Of a stretch of DNA of 64,000 nucleotides, positions 22,540 to 34,000 are shown one piece after another. The notes below the pieces were generated by a model. It was not told the origin of the DNA. It saw only the letters and a list, made by a program, of their open reading frames with translations, and made no database searches. Location of the stretch: NCBI GenBank assembly GCA_016748015.1, contig JAAOMT010000226.1:540604-604603 (forward strand). Reading direction: 5' to 3'. The position numbers and the translations under genes were made by a program. Origin of the DNA: Geosiphon pyriformis. Its lineage: Eukaryota; Glomeromycota; Glomeromycetes; Archaeosporales; Geosiphonaceae. The first letter of the stretch is position 1. Every line of letters starts with the position of its first letter.

Positions 22540-25249
22540 CAATGCCAATTAAACAAAGAGCATACAGAGTACCACTAGCTAGCCATGAGATCATTCATCA
22601 AGAGATAAACCAAATGCTTAACAACAGACTAATTCAACCATCAATGAGCCTATGGTCATCACCAGTGGTACTCGTCCGGAAGAAGAATAGAAAAATCTGA
22701 TTTTGTGTGAACTGTAGGAAACTCAATGGTGTAACTCATAGAAACAGTTATCTAATCCCAAAAATACAAAAATTGTTCGATGCTTTTAGCAAAAACAAAT
22801 AGTTTTCAACATTAAACTTAGACAGTGGTTACTGGCAAGTAGCCATGAATCCAGCTGACAAGAAGAAGACAGCATTCACCACTAGAGAAGGGAATTTCAA
22901 ATTTGAAGTAATGCCCTTCAGCTTAACCAATGCCCCAGCCACTTTCCAACAGCTAATGGAAATTGTTTATATGGGCTTATTATGGAAATCAGTAGTTGTA
23001 TACTTGGATGACACCAATGTATTCTCAAAAACATTTGATAATCATCTTCATCATCTTTAACAAGTGTTCGAAAGGCTAAGAAGAGCAGGACTAAAGTTAA
23101 ATACAACAAAGTGCTTCTTTGACAAGACAAAACTAAAATTCTTGGGACACATAGTCAGCAAAGACGGCATCAAAATAGATCCAGAGAAAATAGAGATAGT
23201 AAAGAACTTTTCAGTACCAACCAATGTGACTGAATTGAAATTATTCTTAGGATTCGCAAGCTATTATTGACACTTTATAAAGAACTTTTCAAAGATAGCT
23301 CAACTGCTCAATAATCTGCAAACCAAGAATACAAAATATGAATAGACAGAAAGTCAACAAAAAGCTTTTGATATTCTGAAAAAAAAGCTCATTCAAGCTC
23401 CAGTACTGATCTACCCAGATTACAACAAACCATTCATTATTACTACCAATATATCAGGCCAAGCATTGGGAGCAGTACTATCTCAGAAGAGACCAGACAA
23501 CAGAGAACATTCAGTAGTATATGCCAACCGAGATCTAACACCAGCCAAAAAGAACTATAGAACACCAGAACTAGAACATTTAGCAATCTATTGGGCAGTC
23601 ATGAAGTAGAACAAATACTTGAGCCAAAAATTTGATATATACACAGATCATAAAGAGTTAACATCACTTCAAAAGCAAGAATTTGATGACGGCCACCAAT
23701 TCAGATGGAAAATGGTACTCTCATGATATACTTATATTATACACTATAAGAAAGGAAAAGACAATGGAAATGCTGATGGTTTGTTGCAAATAAGACAAAT
23801 CTAAGAACATTTTAACCCAAAAATATAACAAAACCAAAACAATACCAACAAAAATATAACAAAAAATGAACATACAAAAATATCAACAACTTCAATATTA
23901 TATAAACACTCAACAATTCAAGGAGAATTTATCTCAAATAGAACAAAAGAGTATTAAACAACAATCAAAATATTTTATTACTCACCAAAATATACTTTAT
24001 CGGAAAAATATAAGAGATCTAAATCAACCAACCAGAGTAATTACAAAGCCAGAAAAAGAGACAATATTATTTAACATGCACTTAAATCCAACAACAGAAC
24101 ACTTTCACAAAGAAACAACCATGAAAAGAACCCAGAAAAAGATACTATTGGCCATCAATGTATCCAGACATCATCCAATATGTTCAAAATTGTGACACTT
24201 GTTAGCAAAGAAAAAGAACAAGACCCAGTGAACCATTAAGACCAATCAAAGTGGGACAACCATTCAACCATATTGGAATTGATTTAGTCAGACCATTAAC
24301 AATCACCAGCAGAGGAAACAGATACATAGCAGTAGCCATGGACTATCTTACTAAATGGCCAGAGGTAAAAGCAATTCAAAGAGCAGATGCAGAATCCGTT
24401 GCCAAATTTGTTCATCAGGATTTGATTTGTTAACATGGATGTCCAAAAAAATTATTATCAGACCAAGAAACACATTTTGTGAACAGAACATTAACAGAAT
24501 TGAGTCAAAGATTCGGAATTAAGAGACCATTATTATCACCATACCATCCACAAACCAATGGATTAGTCGAAAGATTCAACAGAACATTGTGTGAAGCAAT
24601 AGCTAAGCTCAGCCAAAAAAACCAGAACAATTGAGATTTGTTGATACCATCAGTACTATTTGCTTATTGGACAATGAAGCAAGATACTACATAAGCAACA
24701 TCATTTAAATTAGTATATGATAGAACAGCAACACTACCAGTAGAAATAAAAGTCAGCACATATCCAACCGAACCAATAATAGAAGAAAATTTCAAAAACA
24801 CATTGTTAAGAAAAACATATGACTTAATGGAAACATTAGAAAACAAATGACAAAGAGCAGTTGATAACATACAAAAGTCACAAGAGAAACAAAAAAAAAG
24901 ACATGATAACCAACTACCAGATAAACCAGTTGAACTTAAGATTGGAGACAAAGTACTACTACATTGTACCAAAGCAGAAAAACAATGGAGAGAAAAATTT
25001 AACCTCAAATGGGACAAACCATTTTACATAGAAAAAATTCTAGAAAATGGAGCTTACAAATTAAGATTGAATAACAAAATCTTGACCAAAGCAGCACATG
25101 GAGATCGATTGAAACCATACTACCATATAACATCATCATCCACCAGTAATATTCCACAACTGGGAGTACAGAGAATACTAGTCCAACCAGATGAGATTCC
25201 ACAAGATCTGGAACCAATTATCATCATTGATAACAACACGTTCAATTGA
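22540..25249 (+). pseudogene. RT, RNase H and integrase of B
   Basis: RT spans about 22540-23300 and keeps YLDD at 23001-23012. RNase H spans about 23380-23800, with a YTDHKELTS block near 23640. Integrase spans about 24060-25249, with a His pair near 24077-24110, CDTC near 24195, Asp in GIDLVRP (about 24277), Asp in SDQ (about 24460) and Glu in TNGLVERF (about 24560). RT has a TAG at 23058-23060 and a TGA at 23268-23270; integrase has a TAA at 24431-24433. Confidence 0.87.
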
Positions 25250-25273
25250 TTAACAGAAAGAATATATAAAGAC

Positions 25274-25933
25274 ATGGTTAACACAACGGAAAAACACAGA
25301 AAAATGGAAATTACTAATAACATTCATTCATTAGCACAACAAATTTTTTAATTAATCCAACACCAGGAGATGAAAATTACAATCAATCAACAAACTATTT
25401 GATACAAAAGTACTGCAAGAATACCACAACACAAAGTACAGAGAAAACTCAAAAATGTTGTTGACAAGATCATAACCAAAGTAAAATTGGCCATGAAAGA
25501 ACAATGAATAGTTGGATTACACCAAGAACTTACTGGAAAAACTTGAACTTGGTGAATGCAACAATTTCCGAAAAACTATTGTCATTTTTACTTGGGACAA
25601 CATGTAAATATCTAGAATTTGTACACTGACAAAACAAAACGGTTATTTGATACAACAATACTGAGACAACTAGAACAATTTGTGGGAAAAAACAATCTAA
25701 CCACACAAGCTCGAGCCATTTACCAGCTATATATGAGATTTCAAGACTGACCAGAAATTTTACTCAACACAGTAATAGATACAGTTACAAGTAATTAATT
25801 GGGAAAAATGACCAATGCCCAATTTGAAGAACTACAAACTCAAATAACATAAGTAATACTCAAAAAAGAAGTTCAAGAAATAATTCAAGAGGAGGAATTA
25901 AAAGAGTTAGATTTTGATAGAGCTCAATATTAA
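25274..25933 (+). pseudogene. ORF3 (post-integrase) of element B
   Basis: ATG at 25274 and TAA at 25931-25933 share one frame over 220 codons, with no frameshift. I count nine internal stops (five TGA, three TAA, one TAG), each explained by one transition from TGG, CAA or CAG. Conserved blocks shared with A and E include FYLGQ, LYTDKTK, FVGKNNLT, IYQLY and PEILL. The ORF ends Ala-Gln-Tyr-stop, overlapping the polypurine tract. The predicted product is hydrophilic, Lys/Gln-rich and has no visible membrane segment. Function unknown. Confidence 0.72.
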
Positions 25934-25946
25934 AAGGAAGAAATAA

Positions 25947-26646
25947 TGTTACTCATAGAATATAGGAAGTATATTATTATTAGCAAGTAGATATTAGCCA
26001 ATCAGAAGTAGACATAGTAAATGTGAAATTCTAGGATTCCTCTCAGAGGAATTGCAAGATTCCAGGAATTTCAGGATTCTCTGGTGAGGAATTGCAGGAT
26101 TCCAGAATTTCAGGATTCCTCTCATCAGAAATTGCAGGATTCCAGAAATTCCAGGATTCTTATCACAAGGAATTAAAGAATTAAGAAATCTCAAATATGT
26201 ATATATAGCAGTAGTATTAGAAGCAGAAAAAGAGAATTGACACCAAGAATCCTTAGCTTAGTTACCACAATTCTCAAAATAAATAATTATTTATTATATC
26301 AAATTCATTCTTCACTATCAACACTTCATGTTGATAGTAACTAATATTTAACTATACTGGAACAATAGCTCTTGATTATGGCTATTAACAGGATACTAAC
26401 TTGCAAATTGCCTTGGCTTATTTCTTATTTTCTCTTTTATCTTTTCTTTATTTTCTTTGTTGTCTACTAACTTGATTAAAGGATTTACTCCTAGAGAACT
26501 TACAGAGGAATAAAACTTACTTAAACAATACTTACTCTTGGAGAACTTATGGAGAAATAAACTTGCTTAAACAATACTTACTCTTGGAGGACTTACGGAG
26601 GAACTGACATCAGAAAACAGCACTAGTATACACTTATGAAGGATAT
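25947..26646 (+). mobile_element. 3' LTR of retrotransposon B, truncated
   Basis: The polypurine tract AAAAGGAAGAAATAA (25932-25946) precedes TGTTACTCATAGAATATAGG. It matches the first ~700 bases of the 928-base 5' LTR and stops at 26646, where the end of the minus-strand LTR C begins. The rest of this LTR is not found in the window. Confidence 0.85.
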
Positions 26647-27358
26647 TGTTACAGGATGGTTTTCTTGTTATATTTAATTGCTGATATCCTACTTTAATTG
26701 CAATTAGTCTTTCGTGAGTTCCTCAATTCTATTTGTGTGATAATGTCACTGTTACACTGAAGGCTTTCTTTTTACTGTTGCGATGTAAGTTATTCTTTAA
26801 TTCTTGATTGTTGTGTGTGTTTATGTACTCCTTCTCAGAGGCTGAACTGAAATCTACCCACTGTCTGGGGTCTTCTCTGAGGCTATCCTTGCAATTGCCT
26901 GATGTGTTTCTCTAATCTAGAAACACAGAATGTTAATGGTCTTTAGCGCTTTTTTAATTCTCACAATAAAGCTTTTATCAATTAGTAACAATGTGAATAA
27001 TCTTGATCAAGGATTATTCTTCCAAGGGATTCAGTTAATAAATGATAGTTTCATTCAATAAATAATACAAGTAAGTTTCTTAATACTTTGGGTTGTGATA
27101 GTTTCGTTTTAAATATTCTTTTTCATTTCTTTTTGATTTTTAAAGGTTTCTTGGGATATTTAATTTGAAAGTATGATTTAAAGTGGGGTTTGTTGGATAA
27201 AATTGGATCTGTTGCTTGATAAGTTATGATTTTTATTACTTGATTGATTCTTTCCCAATATTAAAACTACTGTATATATACATGTTTGTAGTTCTACGAG
27301 AAAATACTTTCTTTTTGATATTTCAATCTGGTGCTTGCTGCTATCACCAGTTGGTGTT
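26647..27358 (-). mobile_element. 3' LTR of retrotransposon C (incomplete)
   Basis: On the minus strand it ends CATCCTGTAACA at 26647, like LTR B's CACCTGTAACA. It carries a TATA box (27273-27280) about 630 bases from that end. Its sequence otherwise differs from the LTRs of A and B. Its start, including the U3 repeats, is lost in the gap at 27359-27605. The assignment to element C rests on orientation and adjacency. Confidence 0.55.
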
Positions 27359-27605
27359 NNNNNNNNNNNNNNNNNNNNNNNNNNNNNNNNNNNNNNNNNN
27401 NNNNNNNNNNNNNNNNNNNNNNNNNNNNNNNNNNNNNNNNNNNNNNNNNNNNNNNNNNNNNNNNNNNNNNNNNNNNNNNNNNNNNNNNNNNNNNNNNNNN
27501 NNNNNNNNNNNNNNNNNNNNNNNNNNNNNNNNNNNNNNNNNNNNNNNNNNNNNNNNNNNNNNNNNNNNNNNNNNNNNNNNNNNNNNNNNNNNNNNNNNNN
27601 NNNNN
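27359..27605. other. Assembly gap (247 N)
   Basis: A run of N. The flanks are an LTR-like end and the dUTPase start of element C. RT, RNase H, integrase and ORF3 (about 4.5 kb in A and B) should lie between them, so the gap length does not reflect the missing sequence, unless C carries a large deletion. Confidence 0.98.
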
Positions 27606-28757
27606 CTCTTTCAGGTATTATTCCTAAGTGCCCGTTGTCGAAGTATTGGATGTCGGTCACCTGTTCTAGGTCAGTATAGGCTACAAATTTTTCTGACTCG
27701 GGACCGTCAGGTGAGTCTTGTTGATTTATTGATTGATTTTGAGACTGCTGATTCTCAATTTCCATTTTTCTTTCTAAGTCCCTTTCGTCTTGACACTCTT
27801 CACAGCACTGACTTTGGCACGGGATGAGACAGTTTTCGCAGAGGTAAGTGTTGATTTGGGCGAGGTATTGTTCTTGCTCTTGTCGAGTGGGGCATAATTG
27901 TTAGTAGTAGTCCTGGAATTTGTCCATTGGGTCGAACATGTTGTAGCTGGTGACTTCGTCGGCTACTTCGGCTGACTCTTTCCAACGTCGTATTTCTTCG
28001 GCGGTTCCTTCTCTTACTTTGGCTTGTGCGGTGTTGTACAACTCGTCCTCGTCGTGTGGGTAGTACTGTAGTCTTTTTAACGCTCTGTTGAACACTGCTT
28101 CGAATGGCGTTCCTCCTCTTACCCAGTCACAGATGAGGATCGTGTATTGGCAAGTTGCATCACACGTTCCTCCTCTGCCTGGTAAGTCGTTCCAGTCGCA
28201 CCCTCTTGGTAACGGTTCTCTACAAGCGAGGCACGGTTTCTCGTCCCATTTTCTGTGTCTTTCTAGGTAACCGTATTTTTCTTTGTTACAACGGTTACAA
28301 TAGTAGTGGGTGGGGTTTCTTGGGTCTTCGTCCAGTGCGCTGCACGCAGTCATAGACGAGAGTTTCTTCTTGTAAACCGAGCATTCTAGCTTTGGTCTGC
28401 GTCGCTGGTGGTTTCTTCGTGAACTTACCTGGTTCCATTCGGATCTTTCTTCGCTGGTCCACATTGGTACGACTGGTAGTCCTGTTCTTTGGTCATCAGC
28501 CCAAGAGAGCTGATAGGTTTCGATGGCTGGTAGTGCTGGATTTTCCTCAAATTCGAAGGTAGGTCTTTGGTTGGCACTGGGTTTTTGGAAGTGGCCACAG
28601 GTGGCTGGAATTTTGGCCTGGTGGCCATTATAATTGATCAGAAGCTCTTGGGTGGTCCAGTCTAGGGTGGCGTTGGCTTTTGTTAACCAGTCATTCTCTA
28701 CTAACACTTGATATTGTGTAGCATCCATTACTAATACTTTTGTAGGTAAATACACTT
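27606..28757 (-). pseudogene. Protease to dUTPase part of element C
   Basis: One minus-strand frame covers the C-terminal part of the protease (about 28640-28757), the linker, the Cys-rich module (about 28070-28380, with C-N-R-C, C-L-A-C and C-D-A-T-C-Q-Y), a Gln-rich coil, a second Cys cluster (about 27800-27860) and the first residues before the dUTPase (27606-27650). A single in-frame TAA at 27901-27903 replaces CAA. Base composition is near 50% GC and rich in CpG, unlike A, B, D and E, so this copy looks young. It is truncated at 28757 next to A+T-rich relic D. Confidence 0.82.
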
Positions 28758-29640
28758 TAATTAAAAGTATAAGAAATATTAATTAAATCAGATAAAATTT
28801 TACAAGATTTAGAACCAATTATTATTATTAAAGCCAGCATATTACAAAACTGAAAATTGTTATAAATATAATTAAAACACATAAAAAACAAAACAAAAAT
28901 AGAAATAACAATATATATACAATAGCATAATAATTGTATTAAATATTAGAAACTAAAAATAAAAAAAATAAAAAAGTTGGAAAAAACAATTTTTAATAGC
29001 ATACTATTATTATTACTTAAGACAATAGTTAAATATTTAGATATTATATATAAATAGTTTTAAATAGATATTAACAAAAAATTAATACAATAAATAAACT
29101 ATTTTATTAAAAAAAAACAACTTAATAATTTATTTAAAAATAATTTATTAGCTATATACAATTTAAAAAGTTAAGAACAGAAATTTTCAAAGCCATAATA
29201 AAAAAAAGTATGTAAACTTATTTAAAAAGAAAACTTAAGAAATTTTATAAAAGTTCAATATTAAAAAAAGAAGATAATATTACTTATATAAAGAAAAACA
29301 CAAAAATAATAGTATAAATAAACCAATAATAAAATAAAAAATTATTAAAATATACAATACCAGAAATTTTAAAAATTTCAGAAATTGCAGAAATACTAAC
29401 AAAAATGCCAAAAAATTTAAAAATACTAGAAATTTTAGTAATAATTTAAAAAAATTATAAAAATTTTAGGAATTTTGTATTATGAAAATTTATGTATATA
29501 TAACAAAAATAATAGAAATTAAAAAAATATAAATTAGAAATAAATATATATTTTATTAATTAATTAATAAATCTAAAATTATTATATTAAAATTTATATT
29601 ATTGTTATATTAATGTCATTATTTATCAGAAATTTTTCTG
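28758..29640 (+). mobile_element. A+T-saturated relic (D) of the same retrotransposon family
   Basis: 28770-28850 matches the integrase tail of B (compare 25175-25235) and 29262-29290 matches the ORF3 end, polypurine tract and LTR start, with nearly every C and G replaced by T or A. The LTR-like part has GAAATTTCAGAAATTGCAG repeats (B-type) and a TATA stretch near 29494. The left boundary with element C is abrupt. Confidence 0.65.
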
Positions 29641-29802
29641 TTTTTTTTAATATTATTAATGTTGTTTTACTATTAATTCTGCTGTTAATAAAAATTGATA
29701 AATTTTTAATAAGTTAATTTTTCTTCCAAAGTATTTTTCTATATTTTGGACTATGTATATTGTTGGATTTATAATAAAATGGCCAATTTTATGCCAATTA
29801 TT

Positions 29803-29941
29803 TGTATAGTTATTTTGTAGTAAAAATCAACTTTTTTACAAAAAATTTTGTCTGTAAGCTTTTTAAAAATGTGTATAGTTACTTTGCTATAAAAGTCAAT
29901 TTTTTTACAGAAAATTTTAATTGTAAACTACTTAATAATAT
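29803..29941 (+). repeat. Imperfect 69-base tandem duplication
   Basis: Two units start TGTATAGTTA(T/C)TTTG at 29803 and 29872. Translated, both give a Y-S-Y-F-x2-K-x-N-F-F-T-x-N-F-x-C-K-L pattern, but there is no evidence that this is a gene. Confidence 0.65.
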
Positions 29942-30898
29942 AAAAAAAAATAAAAAAATAAAAAAAAATAAACTAAAAAAAATAAGAAAATATGTTAAAA
30001 AAATTATCTTGAATTTAGATCTGAAAATTGTTAACAGTTACTGAAATTGGTAACTAATTAATTTCAAATTATTAGTATAGAATAGTTAATTTCGAACAAA
30101 AATAATTAAGAATTTTGTTTTTCAAAGTAAGTTTTATTAAAATTGATTTATAAAAAAAATATTTAATAAAAAGTTAATTCTAAATAAGATATATTTTCTT
30201 AAAGAAAGAAGCTTTTTTTTTATACAACTTGTTATAATACTATTTTAAAATTTAATACTTTTTTTTTTCTAATATTTTGGGAAACTAAAAATATATTTCA
30301 TTAAATTACAAGTTATTTCTATGAATTATAAATTATTTTAATAAACTGTTGGCTATTTTGTTAAATTATAAAATATTTTGACAAATTTTAAATGTTATAT
30401 AGTTTAGTATATTACATAATCTAATTATATATAATACTGCTTATAATAAAACTATAATAAAAAAATAGCTTAATATAAAACTAATATTTTTTTTAATTTA
30501 CAAAAAAACTATATATATAAATAAACTACTTAAAATTTATATATTATATTAATTTATTTATTTTAAATTTATTTAGCATATTGTTTTTTCAGAAGTTAAT
30601 AATTTAAATAATTAAATTTTAGATAACTAAATTTAAAACTTAATTGTATATTAATAATACTAATTATAATTATAATTAATATAATTAGAAACAAATTAAT
30701 TAATTATATTTTTTAATAATTATTTTTAAATTATAATTACAGATTTAAAATATTAAATTATTTAAATAAAGTATATAAGAATTTTAAAGCATAATAAAAT
30801 TTGCTATTATTAAATTATATGTATTAATCTTAAATTTTTATTGGTATTTCTTAGTTTGTTAAAATTTTTTATATTTAATTTAATTATAATTAAGTTAA
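29942..30898. other. A+T desert
   Basis: More than 85% A+T by eye, with no recognisable gene or repeat. It is probably fully decayed transposon sequence. Confidence 0.7.
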
Positions 30899-30914
30899 TT
30901 TTTTTTTTTTTTTT

Positions 30915-31035
30915 ATTGCTTAATGAGTGAGGTCCAAACACTACCTAGTACTATACATCAAAGAATTGATTTAAACTAGGCATGAATCATGCACTTTCTA
31001 CACGTGACCAGCCATTCGGGCCGATCAAGACAACA
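30915..31035 (-). repeat. 3' untranslated tail of LINE L1
   Basis: On the minus strand it reads GGCCCGAATGGCTGGTCACG, a GCATGATTCATGC hairpin, then GGACCTCACTCATT and the A tail. Copies of this tail lie at 41411-41470, 52484-52530 and 59866-59930. It may be what the LINE RT recognises. Confidence 0.75.
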
Positions 31036-34000
31036 CTACGCAGCTATATGAACTGATACCAGCTTACCTATACTTGAAAAGAACAAGCAAGACTCGTGAA
31101 AACCAAAAAAAACACCTAAAGCATTAGTAATGCCAAGTAACCTAACCACTCCTGCAGAGAATCTTGAAGCCAAACCATGAACCAAGACGACGGCTAAACT
31201 ATTTAGCGGAATCAGTTCTTTCTTCTCCATATACACATGATGCTTAGCATGAATCGACCATACATTCTTCCTGAAAGCAAGACCAAGAGAGCACACAAAC
31301 TTGACAATCTCCAAAACAGCAATCTTGGGGTCATGAAAGACGGAAACAGCCTCACAAAACCACCTATTAAAAACAAAGCCCTTGAAAAGAGCCATAGACA
31401 TAGAGGAATCAGAAACACTGGATAATAACAGCCGCAAAATACCCGAGGAAGAATGAGAGGAACCAGAAAGCACCTTCCAGGACCCTACATGGGAATTCAA
31501 CAACTGATGTTCATCAACCTTGTAAGAGAACACATGATCTGACACCTCCACCTCACCACAATACAAGCACAACACGCTAGGATAATGTTTATCATAGAGG
31601 TGCTTCCGAACAGCAACTGACAGCCGATGGTGTAAAGACTTCATAAAATACGTACGCACACCGGACGAATACCTGCTGGTGAAACCTGCAGCCATGTGCA
31701 AATCAGGATGCCATACCAATGACAAACAGGGCCAATCAACCTCAGAAGACAAGCTGCCTACCAAGACCCCAGAACCAGAACCAATCTCCCATTGCACACG
31801 ACAAATAGAATGATAAATATTACGAACAAAATGCCTCGAATTCCCAGAAACAATACCACCATTAGCCGTCAAGAAGTGCTCACTCAAGCGAGAAGGAAGA
31901 TACCAATTGGAGAGAGAAGCGGCACCAGCGATCGTGTCAACATGCTTATTCCCCGAAACACCAGAGTGACCTTTTACCTTGTGAAAGCTGACCCTTAACT
32001 TCTTACTGCGAATTACATTGACAATATGACGACGTTCGACCCAACACTGATTACGATAATCGGGACACACCAGATCCAACTCTGACCTGCAAGCATCCAA
32101 CACCGATTGACTATCTGAGAACAAACAAACAGAGCTTGACGAGGGAACACACTCCAGAGCCAAGGCAACAGCCTGCAATTCTGCCAAAGTAGACAACATC
32201 AAACCCGATACACTTACGCCCAAACCCAAACCAATGTCCTCAAAAAAAACAGCAGCACCAGCTCTACAGCCAACCGTACCAAGATCACTAAGAGATCCAT
32301 CCGTATATACCAACAGGCTGCTAGCACTGGTCATCAAGAGATGATCACAAACAGACACAAATTCACCAGACTTAAGAATGTTCAAAGGACTACCATCACC
32401 CAAAACTAAAGACCGAGCATGAAAAGATCCCACACTATTGAGAAACAAAACAGAATACTTGAACCACTCAGGAACTGAGCCACGGGAGTCCAATCTCTTC
32501 CACCGCTTGAAAGTGTACCAATCATAGACAGCACTATGACGGTCATAAAGTTGATTCACAAAGGCAATACTATACTGCCAAAGGGAAGAGAGAAACTTGA
32601 GAAACCTTGACTCACCCAGAACTTCAGACATAGGCACTCCACCATGAGACCGAAAGGAACTAACTAAAGAGCCACCCATAGACATATTGCAATCGAAAAG
32701 AACCCGAACCATGCCTGCCAGAAAGTTATTAGATGCACTAACACATATACAAACAGGAGAACACAACAGATGAACAGGGCGCCAACACAGAACTTGCAAG
32801 TCATGAGATCTGTGGGAAAACAAATGACTCAAGATACCATCAGAGTTCGCAAAACCGACAAGGGAAGCAATCTTGCTCTCAGATTGAACTTGAAAAAATG
32901 ACTTTAAACCATATAACAAAGGGTGGTAAATCATATCATTGGGGAAGTCGAGTGGCAAACCAGACTTGAGCTTCAAACTCTTACGAATCAGAGCATCCCA
33001 CTTGTTGCACACGCCAACAGGAATAAAACTGAACTGAGTTCTATAGCTGACTATTGGATGCAGAACTGCTGACACCAAATACAAGAACTGCTTATCTAAG
33101 ACTGTCTTCCTCAACACCAGATTGGTAAAAAAGCGAACGTCCGAATGCGCCTTAACCAAGCTAGGCTTCAAAAGACCCTCAGTTGATAGAAAAATGCTCA
33201 GATATCGGTGAGATTCCCCCTTTTTGGCAATAGAAATGGGCGAACCGCTGATAGAAAGAGAGGGACTGCTGACTCTGCTATTGATAAGAATGGCTACCAT
33301 CTTGTCATTATTAATAGAGATGTCATTGACACAAAAAAATTCACTAGCAATATTGAGAATATGTTGAGTAGCCATCTGACTGCTATCAACCTAAATTGTA
33401 TCATCAACAAAAGCACCAGCGGCAAAAAAAGAAGAAAACCCAGCCTGGGATTCAGAACGACCATTCTTGGAAACAAAGTGAGAATTCAACCTATACCCAC
33501 ATACACTCTCCTGTCTTGTGACTTCACACAAAAGAGGATCATAAAATATGCGCCAAAGAAGGGGAGAGAAGACCTCTCCCTGGTCCAAACCATTGTGCAT
33601 ACAATAACCACTTGTCAATCCAAAATCAGTCATGACTCAGTTGGTACAATCCCTATAAATACCACCAAAAAACCGAATAAATTTGCTACACATCTTAATC
33701 CTGACCAAACTTTTCTCTAAATGCTCCCAGCCAACTAAGTCATATGCTTTCCGCATGTCCTGTAGAACCAGCCATAGTTCTCTGTTTTTTTCCAAAGCAT
33801 CTTCGACCACTGAACCAATTGCAAAAATAGGGGACTGGATTGTCATACCCTTTAGAACCGAGAAATTGGCCCCCCGAAGCACGTCAAAAGTACTGCATGC
33901 CAAAGAAATCCTGTTAGAAAGTATCTTGGAAAGAACCTTGCGAGCCATTTCGATCAAGGCAATAGGATGTGTGTTCGTCAAAACACCTTCCCACTCATAA

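Larger units (their letters stand above)
17512..25249 (+). pseudogene. gag-pol of Ty3/gypsy-type element B (broken)
   Basis: It begins with ATG at 17512 after the primer site. It has the same order as A: Gag, protease, Cys-rich module, dUTPase, RT, RNase H, integrase. It keeps longer open stretches than A, the longest being 21579-22502 (dUTPase plus linker, 307 residues). Stops fall mainly at ancestral Trp and Gln codons; a few indels change the frame between Gag and protease and again in RNase H/integrase. The integrase tail ends AAT-TGA at 25247-25249. Confidence 0.88.

Noticed and set aside
17512-25933. Could TGA code for Trp here (alternative genetic code)?
   Set aside because: TAG and TAA also appear at Trp/Gln positions, and the host genes use TGG for Trp and TGA as a normal stop (WBP11 and GRF genes). 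Transition decay explains all cases.
27178-27827. Long reading frames across the N run
   Set aside because: They are produced only by translating the gap; the sequence on each side belongs to an LTR and to the minus-strand element C.
29802-30044. 80-residue repeat protein
   Set aside because: It is a translated 69-base duplication in an A+T desert with lysine-only low-complexity sequence; there is no promoter or homologue I can support.
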